Source of the DNA: Paenibacillus uliginis N3/975
GTDB taxonomy: Bacteria > Bacillota > Bacilli > Paenibacillales > Paenibacillaceae
Assembly (NCBI RefSeq): GCF_900177425.1
Contig: NZ_LT840184.1
Location: 4,592,690 to 4,656,689 of the forward strand
Direction of reading: 5' to 3'
Length of the DNA stretch: 64,000 bases
Position numbers and translations under genes: made by a program. Shown piece by piece: positions 1 through 8,569 of the stretch (positions are counted from its first letter, which is position 1; every line of letters begins with the position of its first letter). The notes beneath the pieces were generated by a model. That model was not told the origin of the DNA. It ran no database searches and was given only the letters and a program-made list of their open reading frames with translations.

Positions 1-773
1 ATACGAACCTCCGGCTTTGTCGGATCGGTTGAATAAGAGCCCTCCGGTACGTTGTAATTTTGCGGATCATAACCCCAGTTGTATTCTGTTCCCTCAAGCT
101 CATTAACCGTCTTAAAATCAAATATGGGCAGCAAATGCACATGCGTTACGCCCAGCTCAGCAAGATGGTCAATCCCCAAGCTGTTACCATATTCATCACT
201 TAAACCCGTTTCTGTAAACGCCTTGTACTTCCCTCTATATTTCATACCGGAATCCGGTGACATGGAAAAATCCCTTACATGCAGTTCATACAGCACTGCA
301 TCTGTCGGCTGTATCAATGGAAGTCGCTTATCGAGATCCCAGTCCTTCGGACGGCAGACTTCTGGATCAACGATCGCTCCACGGTACCCATTTGCTGACA
401 CTGCCGTCGCATACGGATCTACAGCAAACCGGTATTCACCATAATCCTGTTCTATTTTGTAAAGATAGTATTTGCCCGACATATCTCCGGCAATAATGAA
501 AGTCCAAATCCCCTCATCTCCACGGGTCATCCGGTTTTCTTGTCCGCCATCATGATTCGTGACTGCTCCGGATTCATCATAATTCCCGGCATCCTCATAC
601 AATACAAGGAATACCGTGCGGGCTGTAGGTGCCCACAAGCTGAAGAAGCTTTGATTCTTTCCATAAGTTACTCCAAGTTTTATATCCGTAATAGGATTGA
701 TCATGTCCATACTCATCATTATCACCGTCACTTTTAAAGTAGATTCATTTAATAGTATTGGCGCCTGATTCAT
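1..773 (-). CDS. pulA: type I pullulanase, N-terminal part (cut by window edge)
   Basis: Debranching enzyme that hydrolyses alpha-1,6 links in pullulan and glycogen-like glucans. About 257 N-terminal codons are visible; the frame runs off the left edge. An N-terminal carbohydrate-binding/early-set-like region is followed by the family signatures YELHVRDFS and YNWGYDPQNYNVPEGSYS at the start of the GH13 barrel; the catalytic residues lie outside the window. I chose the ATG at 773 because AAAGAGGT sits about 8 nt upstream; further in-frame ATGs follow some 19 to 24 codons later. A terminator at 861-894 separates it from ptsI, so it should have its own promoter. No signal peptide is visible, so it is probably cytoplasmic. 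Confidence 0.9.
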   Translation of the reverse strand, partial: MNQAPILLNESTLKVTVIMMSMDMINPITDIKLGVTYGKNQSFFSLWAPTARTVFLVLYEDAGNYDESGAVTNHDGGQENRMTRGDEGIWTFIIAGDMSGKYYLYKIEQDYGEYRFAVDPYATAVSANGYRGAIVDPEVCRPKDWDLDKRLPLIQPTDAVLYELHVRDFSMSPDSGMKYRGKYKAFTETGLSDEYGNSLGIDHLAELGVTHVHLLPIFDFKTVNELEGTEYNWGYDPQNYNVPEGSYSTDPTKPEVR

Positions 774-860
774 AAGACAGACCTCTTTAGGCTGATAAAT
801 CGCTTACACTTTCAGTTTATGCTAGGCGGCACCATTCGGTTTGGGTTTCAGTCTACAATT

Positions 861-894
861 AAAAAGAGCACCCGTCTATAAAAGACGGATGCTA
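861..894 (-). terminator. intrinsic terminator after ptsI
   Basis: On the minus strand GCATCCGTCT pairs with AGACGGGTGC around a short loop and is followed by CTTTTT. It lies 59 bp past the ptsI stop and should end the ptsG-ptsH-ptsI transcript. Confidence 0.8.
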
Positions 895-952
895 TGAAAT
901 ACCCTTGATAAGATTTCAGAAACCTTGATCATTCATATAACTTGTTCATTGC

Positions 953-2668
953 TTATTTAGCAGTTACTTGTCTCACGAGCTCAACAACTTCTTCCGCTGT
1001 GCGCATATCCAGCGCTTTTACCGCAAGTTCTTGCATTTCTGCACGAGACAGGCGGGAAATCTGGCTGCGCGCCGGAAGGATCGAGGTTGCACTCATGCTG
1101 AACTCATCCAGACCTAGACCGAGCAGCAGTGGAATCGCAATCGCATCCCCTGCCATCTCACCGCACATGCCAGCCCAGCGGCCTTCACGGTGAGCAGCAT
1201 CAATAACCATTTTCACAAGACGAAGAATAGCTGGATTGTACGGCTGGTACAGATAGGATACCCGTTCATTCATCCGGTCGGCAGCCATGGTGTACTGAAT
1301 CAGATCATTGGTTCCGATACTGAAGAAGTCCACTTCCTTCGCGAACTGATCAGCCATAACAGCCGTGGATGGAATCTCCACCATGATGCCCAGCTGAATG
1401 TTCTCCGAAACAGCCGTACCTTCAGAGATCAGCTTGCTCTTTTCTTCTTCCAGAAGAGCTTTCGCTTCGCGGAATTCACCCAGTGTAGCAATCATCGGGA
1501 ACATGATCCGCAAGTTGCCATGAACACTTGCCCGAAGCAGTGCCCGAAGCTGGGTTCTGAATATATCCTGACGCTCCAGACATAGACGTACAGCCCGGAA
1601 TCCAAGGAACGGATTCATCTCTTTTGGCAGATCCAGATAAGGCAGCTCTTTGTCGCCGCCGATATCTAGCGTACGGACAACGACAGGCTTTCCTTCCATC
1701 TTCTCAAGTACTGTCTTGTAGGCATTGTACTGAATTTCTTCGGAAGGCAATTTGTCGCGTCCCATATACAGAAACTCCGTACGATAGAGACCTACAGCTT
1801 CGCCACCGTTATCCAGAACGCCGGCTACATCATTTGGCGTACCGATGTTAGCGGCAAGCTCAACATGAACTCCGTCTTTCGAAACCGTAGGCTCATTGCG
1901 AAGCTTTCTCCACTCTTCAACCTGCTTCGCATAAGACTCCTGTTTGCTGCGATATTCCGCAACCATTGCCTCGGAAGGGTTAATCAGTACATTCCCCTCA
2001 AGTCCGTCAACGATGATCAGATCACCGTTTTTCACCAAGGAAAGAACGTTCTTCGTTCCAACGACTGCAGGTATCTCGAGTGAGCGGGCCATGATTGCCG
2101 AGTGTGAAGTGCGTCCGCCAATGTTTGTTGTGAAACCCTTGACATATTTACGGTTCAGCTGTGCAGTATCTGATGGTGTCAAGTCTTCAGCAATGACAAT
2201 AACTTCTTCATTAATCTCAGACGGACTTACATAGTTCAGTCCAAGCAAATGCTTAAGTATACGCTTAGTTACATCACGCATATCAGCTGCACGCTCTTGC
2301 AGATAAGCACTCTTCATGTTTTCAAACATCTTAATAAATTGCTCAGCTGTTTCATTCAGTGCGTATTCTGCAGTAACCGATTCAGCGGCAATTTTATCTT
2401 TAACCGGAGTGATAAGCTCTGGATCGTCCAGGATCAGAAGGTGAGATTCGAAAATCTCAGCCTTCTTCTCACCCAGCTCTTGACGGGTCCGTTCCTTGAT
2501 TGCTTCCAGCTCAGTACGGGATTTATCCAGCGCGGCATCCAGCTTCGCAATCTCACCGTTAACGTTCTCCGCCTTTTGAGTTGTTACGGTGTAATCCGGA
2601 TGCTCCAAGGTAAATGCACGGGCAATGGCAATACCTGCCGATGCCGCGATTCCCTTAATATTATTCAT
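953..2668 (-). CDS. ptsI: PTS enzyme I (phosphoenolpyruvate-protein phosphotransferase)
   Basis: Cytoplasmic general PTS enzyme that takes phosphate from PEP and passes it to HPr. The 571 aa match the family length. The phosphohistidine motif GGRTSHSAIMARS places the active His at residue 189. The C-terminal PEP-binding TIM barrel carries GTNDLIQYTMAADR and the conserved Cys in AGMCGEMAGD. The start overlaps the 3' end of ptsH by 8 bp, which implies translational coupling. It is the last gene of ptsG-ptsH-ptsI. Confidence 0.97.
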   Translation of the reverse strand: MNNIKGIAASAGIAIARAFTLEHPDYTVTTQKAENVNGEIAKLDAALDKSRTELEAIKERTRQELGEKKAEIFESHLLILDDPELITPVKDKIAAESVTAEYALNETAEQFIKMFENMKSAYLQERAADMRDVTKRILKHLLGLNYVSPSEINEEVIVIAEDLTPSDTAQLNRKYVKGFTTNIGGRTSHSAIMARSLEIPAVVGTKNVLSLVKNGDLIIVDGLEGNVLINPSEAMVAEYRSKQESYAKQVEEWRKLRNEPTVSKDGVHVELAANIGTPNDVAGVLDNGGEAVGLYRTEFLYMGRDKLPSEEIQYNAYKTVLEKMEGKPVVVRTLDIGGDKELPYLDLPKEMNPFLGFRAVRLCLERQDIFRTQLRALLRASVHGNLRIMFPMIATLGEFREAKALLEEEKSKLISEGTAVSENIQLGIMVEIPSTAVMADQFAKEVDFFSIGTNDLIQYTMAADRMNERVSYLYQPYNPAILRLVKMVIDAAHREGRWAGMCGEMAGDAIAIPLLLGLGLDEFSMSATSILPARSQISRLSRAEMQELAVKALDMRTAEEVVELVRQVTAK

Positions 2669-2936
2669 TGAGTTCGCCCAGCCCTTCGTTAATCATAACG
2701 TCCGAAAGTGCGGACAGCGCGTCGTTCTCACTTGCTCCTTCCGAGATCAGCGTAAGTGTATCGCCTTGCTCCAGTCCCAGAGACAGAACCCCTAGAATTG
2801 ATTTTAAAGTTACTTTTTTACCATTAGCCTCAGCAAAAGATTCTGTATCCTTAAATTTATTAGCTGTGTTCACCAATGCTGTAGCTGGGCGTGCGTGGAT
2901 TCCATCCTCGTCGATAATTCTGAAAGTTTTTTGCAT
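2661..2936 (-). CDS. ptsH: HPr phosphocarrier protein
   Basis: Small phosphocarrier between enzyme I and the sugar-specific EII domains. At 91 aa it has the normal HPr length. GIHARPAT holds the phosphorylated His14, and KSILGVLSLG contains Ser46, the HPr kinase site used with CcpA in Firmicute catabolite control. An in-frame ATG three codons upstream (2945) would abut the AAGAGGG ribosome site, whereas the ATG at 2936 is spaced 9 nt from it and gives the usual HPr N terminus MQKTFRI. It sits between ptsG and ptsI. Confidence 0.96.
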   Translation of the reverse strand: MQKTFRIIDEDGIHARPATALVNTANKFKDTESFAEANGKKVTLKSILGVLSLGLEQGDTLTLISEGASENDALSALSDVMINEGLGELNE

Positions 2937-2982
2937 GTTTTTCATCCCTCTTTCTTCATTTTTAAATAATTACCCAAATAAA

Positions 2983-5040
2983 CTATTTAATCGTAATGAT
3001 ATTGGGTTCACCTGATTTAACGACACCTGTTTTATTGAGCGTCACCGACACTCCCTCAGGAAGATTGGAGAAGATGATCGGAGAAATAATCGATTTAGCA
3101 TGCTCTTTCACATACTCCAGATCTACTTCCATAATCGGCTGACCAGCCGACACAAGGTCGCCTTCGTTAACGAGCACTTTAAAGCCTTGTCCCTTTAACT
3201 TAACCGTATTTACACCAATATGAACAAGCACTTCTTTACCGCCGTCCGACATGATGCCAATCGCATGTTTGCTTGGGAACACATTGAATACTTTACCGTA
3301 AACCGGCGATGAAATCATTCCATCATGTGGCAGTACTACAAATCCGTCACCCGTCATCCGTTCAGAGAATACCGGATCAGGCACGTTGGAAATATCCATC
3401 AATTCCCCGTTAACCGGAGCAACGATATCTTCCATGATAACAGCATCGCCATCCTGTGCTGCCAGCTGTTCCACAACAGCTGGTTCCTCCTTGGCTGTGG
3501 TCGCAGAAGGCGCAGGCGTAATACCTGACATGATGTCTTGAATTTGCGATTTAATCGTATCCGAACGGGTACCAAAAATCGCTTGAATGTTATTGCCTAC
3601 TTCCAGTACACCAGAAGCGCCCAACTTTTTCAAATGAGCTTTATCCACATTCCCCTTATCCTTTACTTCGACACGGAGACGTGTGATACAAGCATCGAGA
3701 TGCGCAATGTTCGGTTGTCCGCCAAGTGCGTTCAGGATATTGTAAGGCAATTCATCCTTACTGCCTCCACCTGATTCACTGTGCTCTTCCTGCTCGGTGA
3801 CTTCCTCACGACCAGGTGTCTTCAGATTGAACCTGCGGATGACAAAACGGAAGCCGAAGTAGTAGATCACGGCCATAACCAAACCAACGATGATAACATT
3901 CCACCATGGTGTACGGTTTGGAATAACCCCAAAGATCATATAGTCGATCAAACCACCCGAGAAAGTCATACCAATCTTTGTGTTCAGAATGTGCATGGTC
4001 ATAAAAGACAGACCAGCAAACACAGCGTGAACCGCAAACAGAAGCGGTGCTAAAAAGAGGAATGAAAATTCGAGCGGCTCTGTGATCCCTGTCAGGAAAG
4101 AAGTCAGAGCTGCGGAGCCCATAATACCCGCAACATATTTCTTGTGTTCTGGTCTGGCCTCGTGGTAAATCGCAAGTGCTGCAGCCGGAAGACCGAACAT
4201 CATAAACGGAAACTTACCAGTCATGAAAGTACCTGCGGTAAATTCAACACCATCTCGGAGCTGGGCCATAAAAATATTCTGGTCCCCACGTACTAATTGT
4301 CCAGCCTGGTTTACGTATTCACCGAACTCAAACCAGAACGGAGAATAGAAGATGTGATGCAACCCGAACGGAATCAATCCACGCTCCACAACGCCGAACA
4401 CAAACGCAGATAGTGTTAAATTCTGCTCCAGCATGAAGTGGGAAGCGGAATTCAATCCCATTTGGATTGGCGGCCAGATTACCGTCATCAGCAAGCCCAG
4501 TAATACCGAAGTAGCTGCTGTCATGATCGGTACGAACCGCTTACCCGCAAAGAAGCCCAGGTAGGATGGCAGTTCGATTTTGAAAAATCTGTTGTACATG
4601 CTGGCTGCTAATATACCGACAAGGATACCGCCGAATACTCCGGTTGCCAGTGTTGGAATACCGAGCACGCTTGCATAAGCATTATCGGTACCGATCATGG
4701 ACGGAGTAACACCGATCACCGTTCCCATGGTCACGTTCATGACAAGATAACCGATAATTGCGGCGAGACCCGCAACCCCTTCACCCCCAGCCAATCCGAT
4801 GGCTACACCGACGGCAAACAGCAGTGACAAGTTCGTAAATACGATCTGTCCGGCGTTCATCATTACGGTTGCAACAGATTGAACCCAGTCTGCATCGAGC
4901 CATGGCGCATATTGGAGGAAGTCTGGATTGACCAGCATATTGCCCAGTCCAAGCAGCAGCCCCGCCGCTGGCAGGATGGCAACTGGTAGCATGAGAGCCT
5001 TACCAACTCTCTGCAAAACGCCAAAAAACCGTTTAAACAT
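2983..5040 (-). CDS. ptsG: PTS glucose transporter subunit IICBA
   Basis: Membrane glucose permease that phosphorylates its substrate on entry. The 685 aa show EIIC (about 1-410, about ten hydrophobic segments, substrate motif GITEPLEFSF near 318), EIIB with the phospho-Cys in LDACITRLR (C451), a flexible linker, then EIIA (about 545-685) with H591 and the phosphorylated H607 in VLVHIGV. The start at 5040 is set by GGAAGGAG 7 nt upstream; an ORF extension of 11 codons lacks a ribosome site. The leader carries a RAT and a terminator (5099-5229), and glcT lies directly upstream, so glucose-induced antitermination is expected. Confidence 0.96.
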   Translation of the reverse strand: MFKRFFGVLQRVGKALMLPVAILPAAGLLLGLGNMLVNPDFLQYAPWLDADWVQSVATVMMNAGQIVFTNLSLLFAVGVAIGLAGGEGVAGLAAIIGYLVMNVTMGTVIGVTPSMIGTDNAYASVLGIPTLATGVFGGILVGILAASMYNRFFKIELPSYLGFFAGKRFVPIMTAATSVLLGLLMTVIWPPIQMGLNSASHFMLEQNLTLSAFVFGVVERGLIPFGLHHIFYSPFWFEFGEYVNQAGQLVRGDQNIFMAQLRDGVEFTAGTFMTGKFPFMMFGLPAAALAIYHEARPEHKKYVAGIMGSAALTSFLTGITEPLEFSFLFLAPLLFAVHAVFAGLSFMTMHILNTKIGMTFSGGLIDYMIFGVIPNRTPWWNVIIVGLVMAVIYYFGFRFVIRRFNLKTPGREEVTEQEEHSESGGGSKDELPYNILNALGGQPNIAHLDACITRLRVEVKDKGNVDKAHLKKLGASGVLEVGNNIQAIFGTRSDTIKSQIQDIMSGITPAPSATTAKEEPAVVEQLAAQDGDAVIMEDIVAPVNGELMDISNVPDPVFSERMTGDGFVVLPHDGMISSPVYGKVFNVFPSKHAIGIMSDGGKEVLVHIGVNTVKLKGQGFKVLVNEGDLVSAGQPIMEVDLEYVKEHAKSIISPIIFSNLPEGVSVTLNKTGVVKSGEPNIITIK

Positions 5041-5098
5041 AAAATTTCTCCTTCCATCTAGTTGTCGAATCAAAGGTGTGGAGACAAAACTTCAAACC

Positions 5099-5209
5099 AA
5101 AAAAAGGCATAAGCATACACCAGGATTCGGTTAATTCTAATTCTTTATGGGTTAGATTACCCATAAAGGAGTAGAAACAACCAAAAATGACCTGTTATAT
5201 ACTCATGCC
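5099..5209 (-). terminator. ptsG leader terminator enclosing a second hairpin
   Basis: On the minus strand a 19-nt arm (complement of 5191-5209) pairs with a 19-nt arm (complement of 5106-5124) at 18 positions, with a few G-U pairs and one mismatch, and seven U follow (5099-5105). The 5' arm shares its first half with the RAT, the mutually exclusive arrangement expected for antitermination. The loop contains a perfect 10-bp hairpin at 5143-5168 (CTTTATGGGT / ACCCATAAAG) that would bring the distant arms together. The enclosed hairpin is unusual for RAT leaders I know. Confidence 0.75.
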
Positions 5210-5229
5210 TGATCGAATCAGTTACACGT
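5200..5229 (-). promoter_or_regulatory. ribonucleic antiterminator (RAT) bound by GlcT
   Basis: The leader RNA contains GTGTAACTGATTCGATCAGG followed by CATGAGT, the layout of BglG/SacY-family RATs (a stem with two asymmetric internal loops around TAACTG...CAGGCA). It overlaps the 5' arm of the terminator at 5191-5209. When bound by GlcT in the presence of glucose it should block the terminator. Recognised by pattern, not by a database match. Confidence 0.7.
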
Positions 5230-5260
5230 TGATTTGTAGTTCTGTTAGTTTACTGTCCGT

Positions 5261-5289
5261 ATTGTAACACCCATAATGTCAGGTTTCAA
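5261..5289 (-). promoter_or_regulatory. sigma-A promoter of ptsG
   Basis: TTGAAA (5284-5289), a 17-bp spacer, then TACAAT (5261-5266) with a TG extension (TGTTACAAT). Transcription would begin near 5254, some 25 nt ahead of the RAT, which fits an attenuated ptsG leader. Confidence 0.7.
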
Positions 5290-5323
5290 GTCCATTAGAC
5301 ACACCTCACAAAATATTCACCAA

Positions 5324-6175
5324 TTATTCACCTTGCTCTTTTCTTTGAGCAAGTCTCTGCAGATGAATACTCAAATACCCCGCTTCTGCCGGATAGATCG
5401 GTTTTTTCAGACGCTGTTCCATCATCTTGGTTAGCTTCCAGGCGAGAGCATACATTTCAGGATATTCTCGCTTGAGGAGGCTGTCGAGCCCACCCGCTTC
5501 TTCGACAGATTCTCCACGCCGTATTCTCTCCAAAGCAAAACGCAGATGAGTAATCAATCTGGAATAATCAAGAGAATCCCGAGGGATGACATATTCCAGC
5601 TTATGTTCAACCATCTGTACGAGATCAGATACAAGTTCGGAGTACTTCCTCACCTCTGAGATATGCTGATTTGTCAGTGCTCCGTGAAAGTGAAGAGCAA
5701 TGAAGCCAACCTCATCTTGCCCAAGATCCACACCAAGCCGCTTCTTAATGGTCTGCACCGCATATTCAGCCATCTCAAATTCTTTAGGATATAATTCCTT
5801 TGTCTCATACAAAAAAGGATTATGTATTAGAAGACCTTGTGCATGGCGTTTAATAGCAAATGCAATATGATCGGTCAAAGCAATGTGTATATGCTCGTTC
5901 AGCGGCCCACTGCCAGATTTCGTGGCATGGAGGATAATATCATTCATGGCTTCAATTAACTGTTCATCAATCTGGGGTACCAGCTGTTTATACTGCTCCT
6001 GTTCCTCAGGTTTGGTCAGAATAAACATCTTCTCTACGGCTGAGAGCGGTATCATATCATTCGTCTTACGGTTAAAACCGATCCCTTTGCCGATTACAAC
6101 AACCTCATCATGTTGAGGATGTTTTGCTATGATTACATTATTATTCAATACTTTAGCCACTCGTAAGCTGCTCAC
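5324..6175 (-). CDS. glcT: GlcT, PRD-containing transcription antiterminator
   Basis: BglG/SacY-family RNA-binding antiterminator for ptsG. The N-terminal ~55 residues form the co-antiterminator RNA-binding domain (VAKVLNNNVIIAKHPQ). They are followed by two PTS-regulation domains with conserved histidines, for example around LTDHIAFAIKRH and near ALHFHGAL. 283 aa is family length. The start is a GTG at 6175 behind GAGGTG. It lies immediately upstream of ptsG in the same orientation with a separate ptsG promoter between. PRDs are normally phosphorylated by EIIGlc (inhibition) and HPr. Confidence 0.93.
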   Translation of the reverse strand: MSSLRVAKVLNNNVIIAKHPQHDEVVVIGKGIGFNRKTNDMIPLSAVEKMFILTKPEEQEQYKQLVPQIDEQLIEAMNDIILHATKSGSGPLNEHIHIALTDHIAFAIKRHAQGLLIHNPFLYETKELYPKEFEMAEYAVQTIKKRLGVDLGQDEVGFIALHFHGALTNQHISEVRKYSELVSDLVQMVEHKLEYVIPRDSLDYSRLITHLRFALERIRRGESVEEAGGLDSLLKREYPEMYALAWKLTKMMEQRLKKPIYPAEAGYLSIHLQRLAQRKEQGE

Positions 6176-6291
6176 ATCCGCACCTCATTTGATAACACAT
6201 ATATCTCGCTAATTCTAACAGATAACTGCCGATTCAGCAAAAACAAGTGTCTTCCATTTTTCTGGAGGTGGCACGATTGGAAACGATATCG

Positions 6292-6325
6292 AAAAACGGA
6301 CAGCTCCATAGTCAGAGCCGTCCGC
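6292..6325 (-). terminator. terminator after floT
   Basis: CGGACGGCTC / GAGCTGTCCG hairpin with one mismatch, followed by TTTTT on the minus strand, just downstream of the floT stop codon. Confidence 0.7.
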
Positions 6326-6331
6326 TGATGA

Positions 6332-7864
6332 TCATTGTTCTTCTTTAGCTGCGCCCACTTCCATCGTTACCCGCTCTGGTTCAATTGCAACCGGCTTCTG
6401 GGCCGGAGCCGCAGGACGTTTCGTCAAGCTTTGAATCAACTGCTCGACATCGATTCCCGATACACTTTTCAGCATTTCAGGAGCGGTCGACATCAGTTCT
6501 GTTACATAATTGCTCACACGAGCCGCTCCTTCGCCCTTACCGGTATCAACAACCGTCAGTTTATCAATGGAAGCAATTGGCTGGGCGATTTTGCCGGCAA
6601 GCTCAGGCAGCATCTTGACAATAATGTCGAGCACAGCCGCTTCTCCAAATTTTTGGAATGCTTCAGCCAGCTTTTCTTTTGCATCTGCTTCTGCCAAACC
6701 GCGCAGACGGATAACTTCTGCTTCCGCTGTACCTTTGGCGCGTTCGGCATCTGCCACTGCTTGACCTTCCAACCGTTTCTGCTCAGCAGAAGCTCTGGCC
6801 TGAGTCTCGATAGAATATTGTAAGGCATCAGCTTCACGCATTTTGCGTGCTTTATCCGCCTCCGCAGCCTGCTCAACCGCGTAGCGGTCAGCGTCGGCTT
6901 TTTTCTTCACTTCCGCATCATACTGCTTCTGACGAACCACAATTTCTTTGTCCTGAAGATCGATTTCCCGCTCTTTTCGGACGAGTTCCACCTTCATTTG
7001 CTCTTCCACCATCGTCTGTTTGGCTCTGGCTTCTTGAATATGGTATGCCTGGTCGGCTTCCGCTTTCGCGGTATCCTGATCCCTCTTAAAGGAGGCTACT
7101 TTCAGTTCTTTCTCTTTAGCCGCCTCGGCAATGTTCGTATCGCGCAGCAGTTCGGCCTTCTGTCCTTCTTCTTCTGCACGTGCTTTTTGAATACGAGCAT
7201 CCCGAACTGCCTCAGCTTCGGCGATTTCCGCATCACGTTTTACCGTTGCGATCCGCGGCTTACCAAGCGCCTCCAGGTAACCATGCTTATCGCGTACATC
7301 CTTGATGGTAAAGGATACAATTTGCAGGCCCATTTTTTTCAGATCGCGGGCAGCCACGCCCTGCACTTCCTGAGCAAATTTATCTCGGTTACGATATACT
7401 TCCTCGACAGTCATCGAACCGAGGATGGCACGCAGATGACCTTCCAGCACCTCCTGGGCTTCACCCTTCAGCGCTTCAATCGGTTTACCTAGGAACTGCT
7501 CGGCTGCTGTCGCCACATCTTCAATGGAGCTTCCAATCTTGATAATCGCCACCCCATCCGCCAAAACCGGAACACCTTGCTCCGTATAAACCTCTGGCGT
7601 CATGACATCAAGCTTGTGGGATAAAAGTGAAACAAATTCCGATTTCTGAAATACTGGTAAAATAAAAGCACCGCCGCCGCGGACGATTTTGATTCTACGC
7701 CCGGACTCATCTTCTGAAATATTTTTACTGCCAAGAAACGACCCGGTTACGATCATCGCTTCATCCGGACTAACCGTTTTGTAACGGGCCCAAAAAGCCA
7801 GACCCAATACGATAATGACCCCTACAACAATGGACGGTATGACCAAATACTCAGGAATGTTCAT
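6332..7864 (-). CDS. floT: flotillin-like protein FloT (SPFH/band 7)
   Basis: Membrane-associated scaffold of bacterial functional membrane microdomains. One N-terminal hydrophobic hairpin (about 5-30) precedes the SPFH domain (about 40-200). A long alanine/glutamate/lysine-rich coiled coil follows (about 205-400, repeats such as EAEAVRDARIQKARAEEEGQ), then a flotillin C-terminal tail. About 510 aa, as for B. subtilis YuaG. The ATG at 7864 is 6 nt from GGGAGA; the ATG two codons upstream abuts it. The start overlaps the end of the upstream NfeD-type gene, matching the yuaF-floT operon driven by the sigma-W-type promoter at 8441-8466. Confidence 0.94.
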   Translation of the reverse strand: MNIPEYLVIPSIVVGVIIVLGLAFWARYKTVSPDEAMIVTGSFLGSKNISEDESGRRIKIVRGGGAFILPVFQKSEFVSLLSHKLDVMTPEVYTEQGVPVLADGVAIIKIGSSIEDVATAAEQFLGKPIEALKGEAQEVLEGHLRAILGSMTVEEVYRNRDKFAQEVQGVAARDLKKMGLQIVSFTIKDVRDKHGYLEALGKPRIATVKRDAEIAEAEAVRDARIQKARAEEEGQKAELLRDTNIAEAAKEKELKVASFKRDQDTAKAEADQAYHIQEARAKQTMVEEQMKVELVRKEREIDLQDKEIVVRQKQYDAEVKKKADADRYAVEQAAEADKARKMREADALQYSIETQARASAEQKRLEGQAVADAERAKGTAEAEVIRLRGLAEADAKEKLAEAFQKFGEAAVLDIIVKMLPELAGKIAQPIASIDKLTVVDTGKGEGAARVSNYVTELMSTAPEMLKSVSGIDVEQLIQSLTKRPAAPAQKPVAIEPERVTMEVGAAKEEQ

Positions 7865-8396
7865 AATCATCTCCCTTTCGCTCTTCCAGCTCAGATACTC
7901 TCAGGATACCATCGGCCACTTCCACGACAACTACCCGGACCCCGGCAACCAGCGGCGTTTTGTCAAAACTGGAGGCAATATGTAGTGTATTGCCTGCGCC
8001 TACTCTCACCATAACTTCACCATAACCTTCAGCTGGCAACGGAATCGTAACTTCCCCGATTCTTCCAGCCAACTCCTTTATGGAAAAGCCAGTAGAGTTT
8101 TCACTGTTCTCCATCGGCCGCACATAACCGAAATACACTGCGATCGATAACAGAATAGCAACAAGCAAAGATATGACCACCTGCGGCATTGAGGACAGGT
8201 CGGTGTACTTTACCAGCATGATGCCTGTACCTCCAAAAACAGTGATTCCCGCTGCCAGTACTACTGGCTTAAAGAAATCAACGGACAGAAAATCCAGCAC
8301 CCCGTCCATCGCTCCACTTAGAACATCTCCAAGCAGCACCGTCACAACGGCAAACAATACCCCACCGATCAGACATCCCCAAAACAGCGCCTCCAT
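7851..8396 (-). CDS. yuaF: NfeD-family membrane protein YuaF
   Basis: Partner of flotillin in bacterial SPFH/NfeD operons. The 181 aa have four hydrophobic segments (roughly 5-25, 45-63, 70-90 and the start of the next) and a C-terminal soluble OB-fold region (about 115-175; GRIGEVTIPLPAEGYGEVMV). GGAGG lies upstream of the ATG at 8396. It is the first gene of the operon and overlaps floT by 14 bp. Confidence 0.88.
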   Translation of the reverse strand: MEALFWGCLIGGVLFAVVTVLLGDVLSGAMDGVLDFLSVDFFKPVVLAAGITVFGGTGIMLVKYTDLSSMPQVVISLLVAILLSIAVYFGYVRPMENSENSTGFSIKELAGRIGEVTIPLPAEGYGEVMVRVGAGNTLHIASSFDKTPLVAGVRVVVVEVADGILRVSELEERKGDDYEHS

Positions 8397-8440
8397 TTTG
8401 ACTGCCTCCTTCAGAATCCCTCACTGTATATAACAAGTAA

Positions 8441-8466
8441 TACGGAATAAAGTTAACTTCGTTTCA
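8441..8466 (-). promoter_or_regulatory. ECF (sigma-W-type) promoter of yuaF-floT
   Basis: TGAAAC (8461-8466), a 16-bp spacer, then CGTA (8441-8444) on the minus strand, an exact match to the sigma-W consensus. B. subtilis yuaF-floT-yuaI is a known sigma-W operon, so the regulation appears conserved and ties the genes to envelope stress. Confidence 0.8.
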
Positions 8467-8521
8467 AATATTTACCTAGCTTTACATGATTCTCACTTTA
8501 TTCTTATTCGATTTATAGCAA

Positions 8522-8556
8522 CAAAAAACCTGCTCATGTTGAATGAACAGGTTTTC
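8522..8556 (-). terminator. terminator after the alcohol dehydrogenase gene
   Basis: AAAACCTG-TTCA / TGAGCAGGTTTT hairpin followed by T-rich sequence on the minus strand, 14 bp past the stop codon. Confidence 0.75.
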
Positions 8557-8569
8557 CAATATTTAAGTA

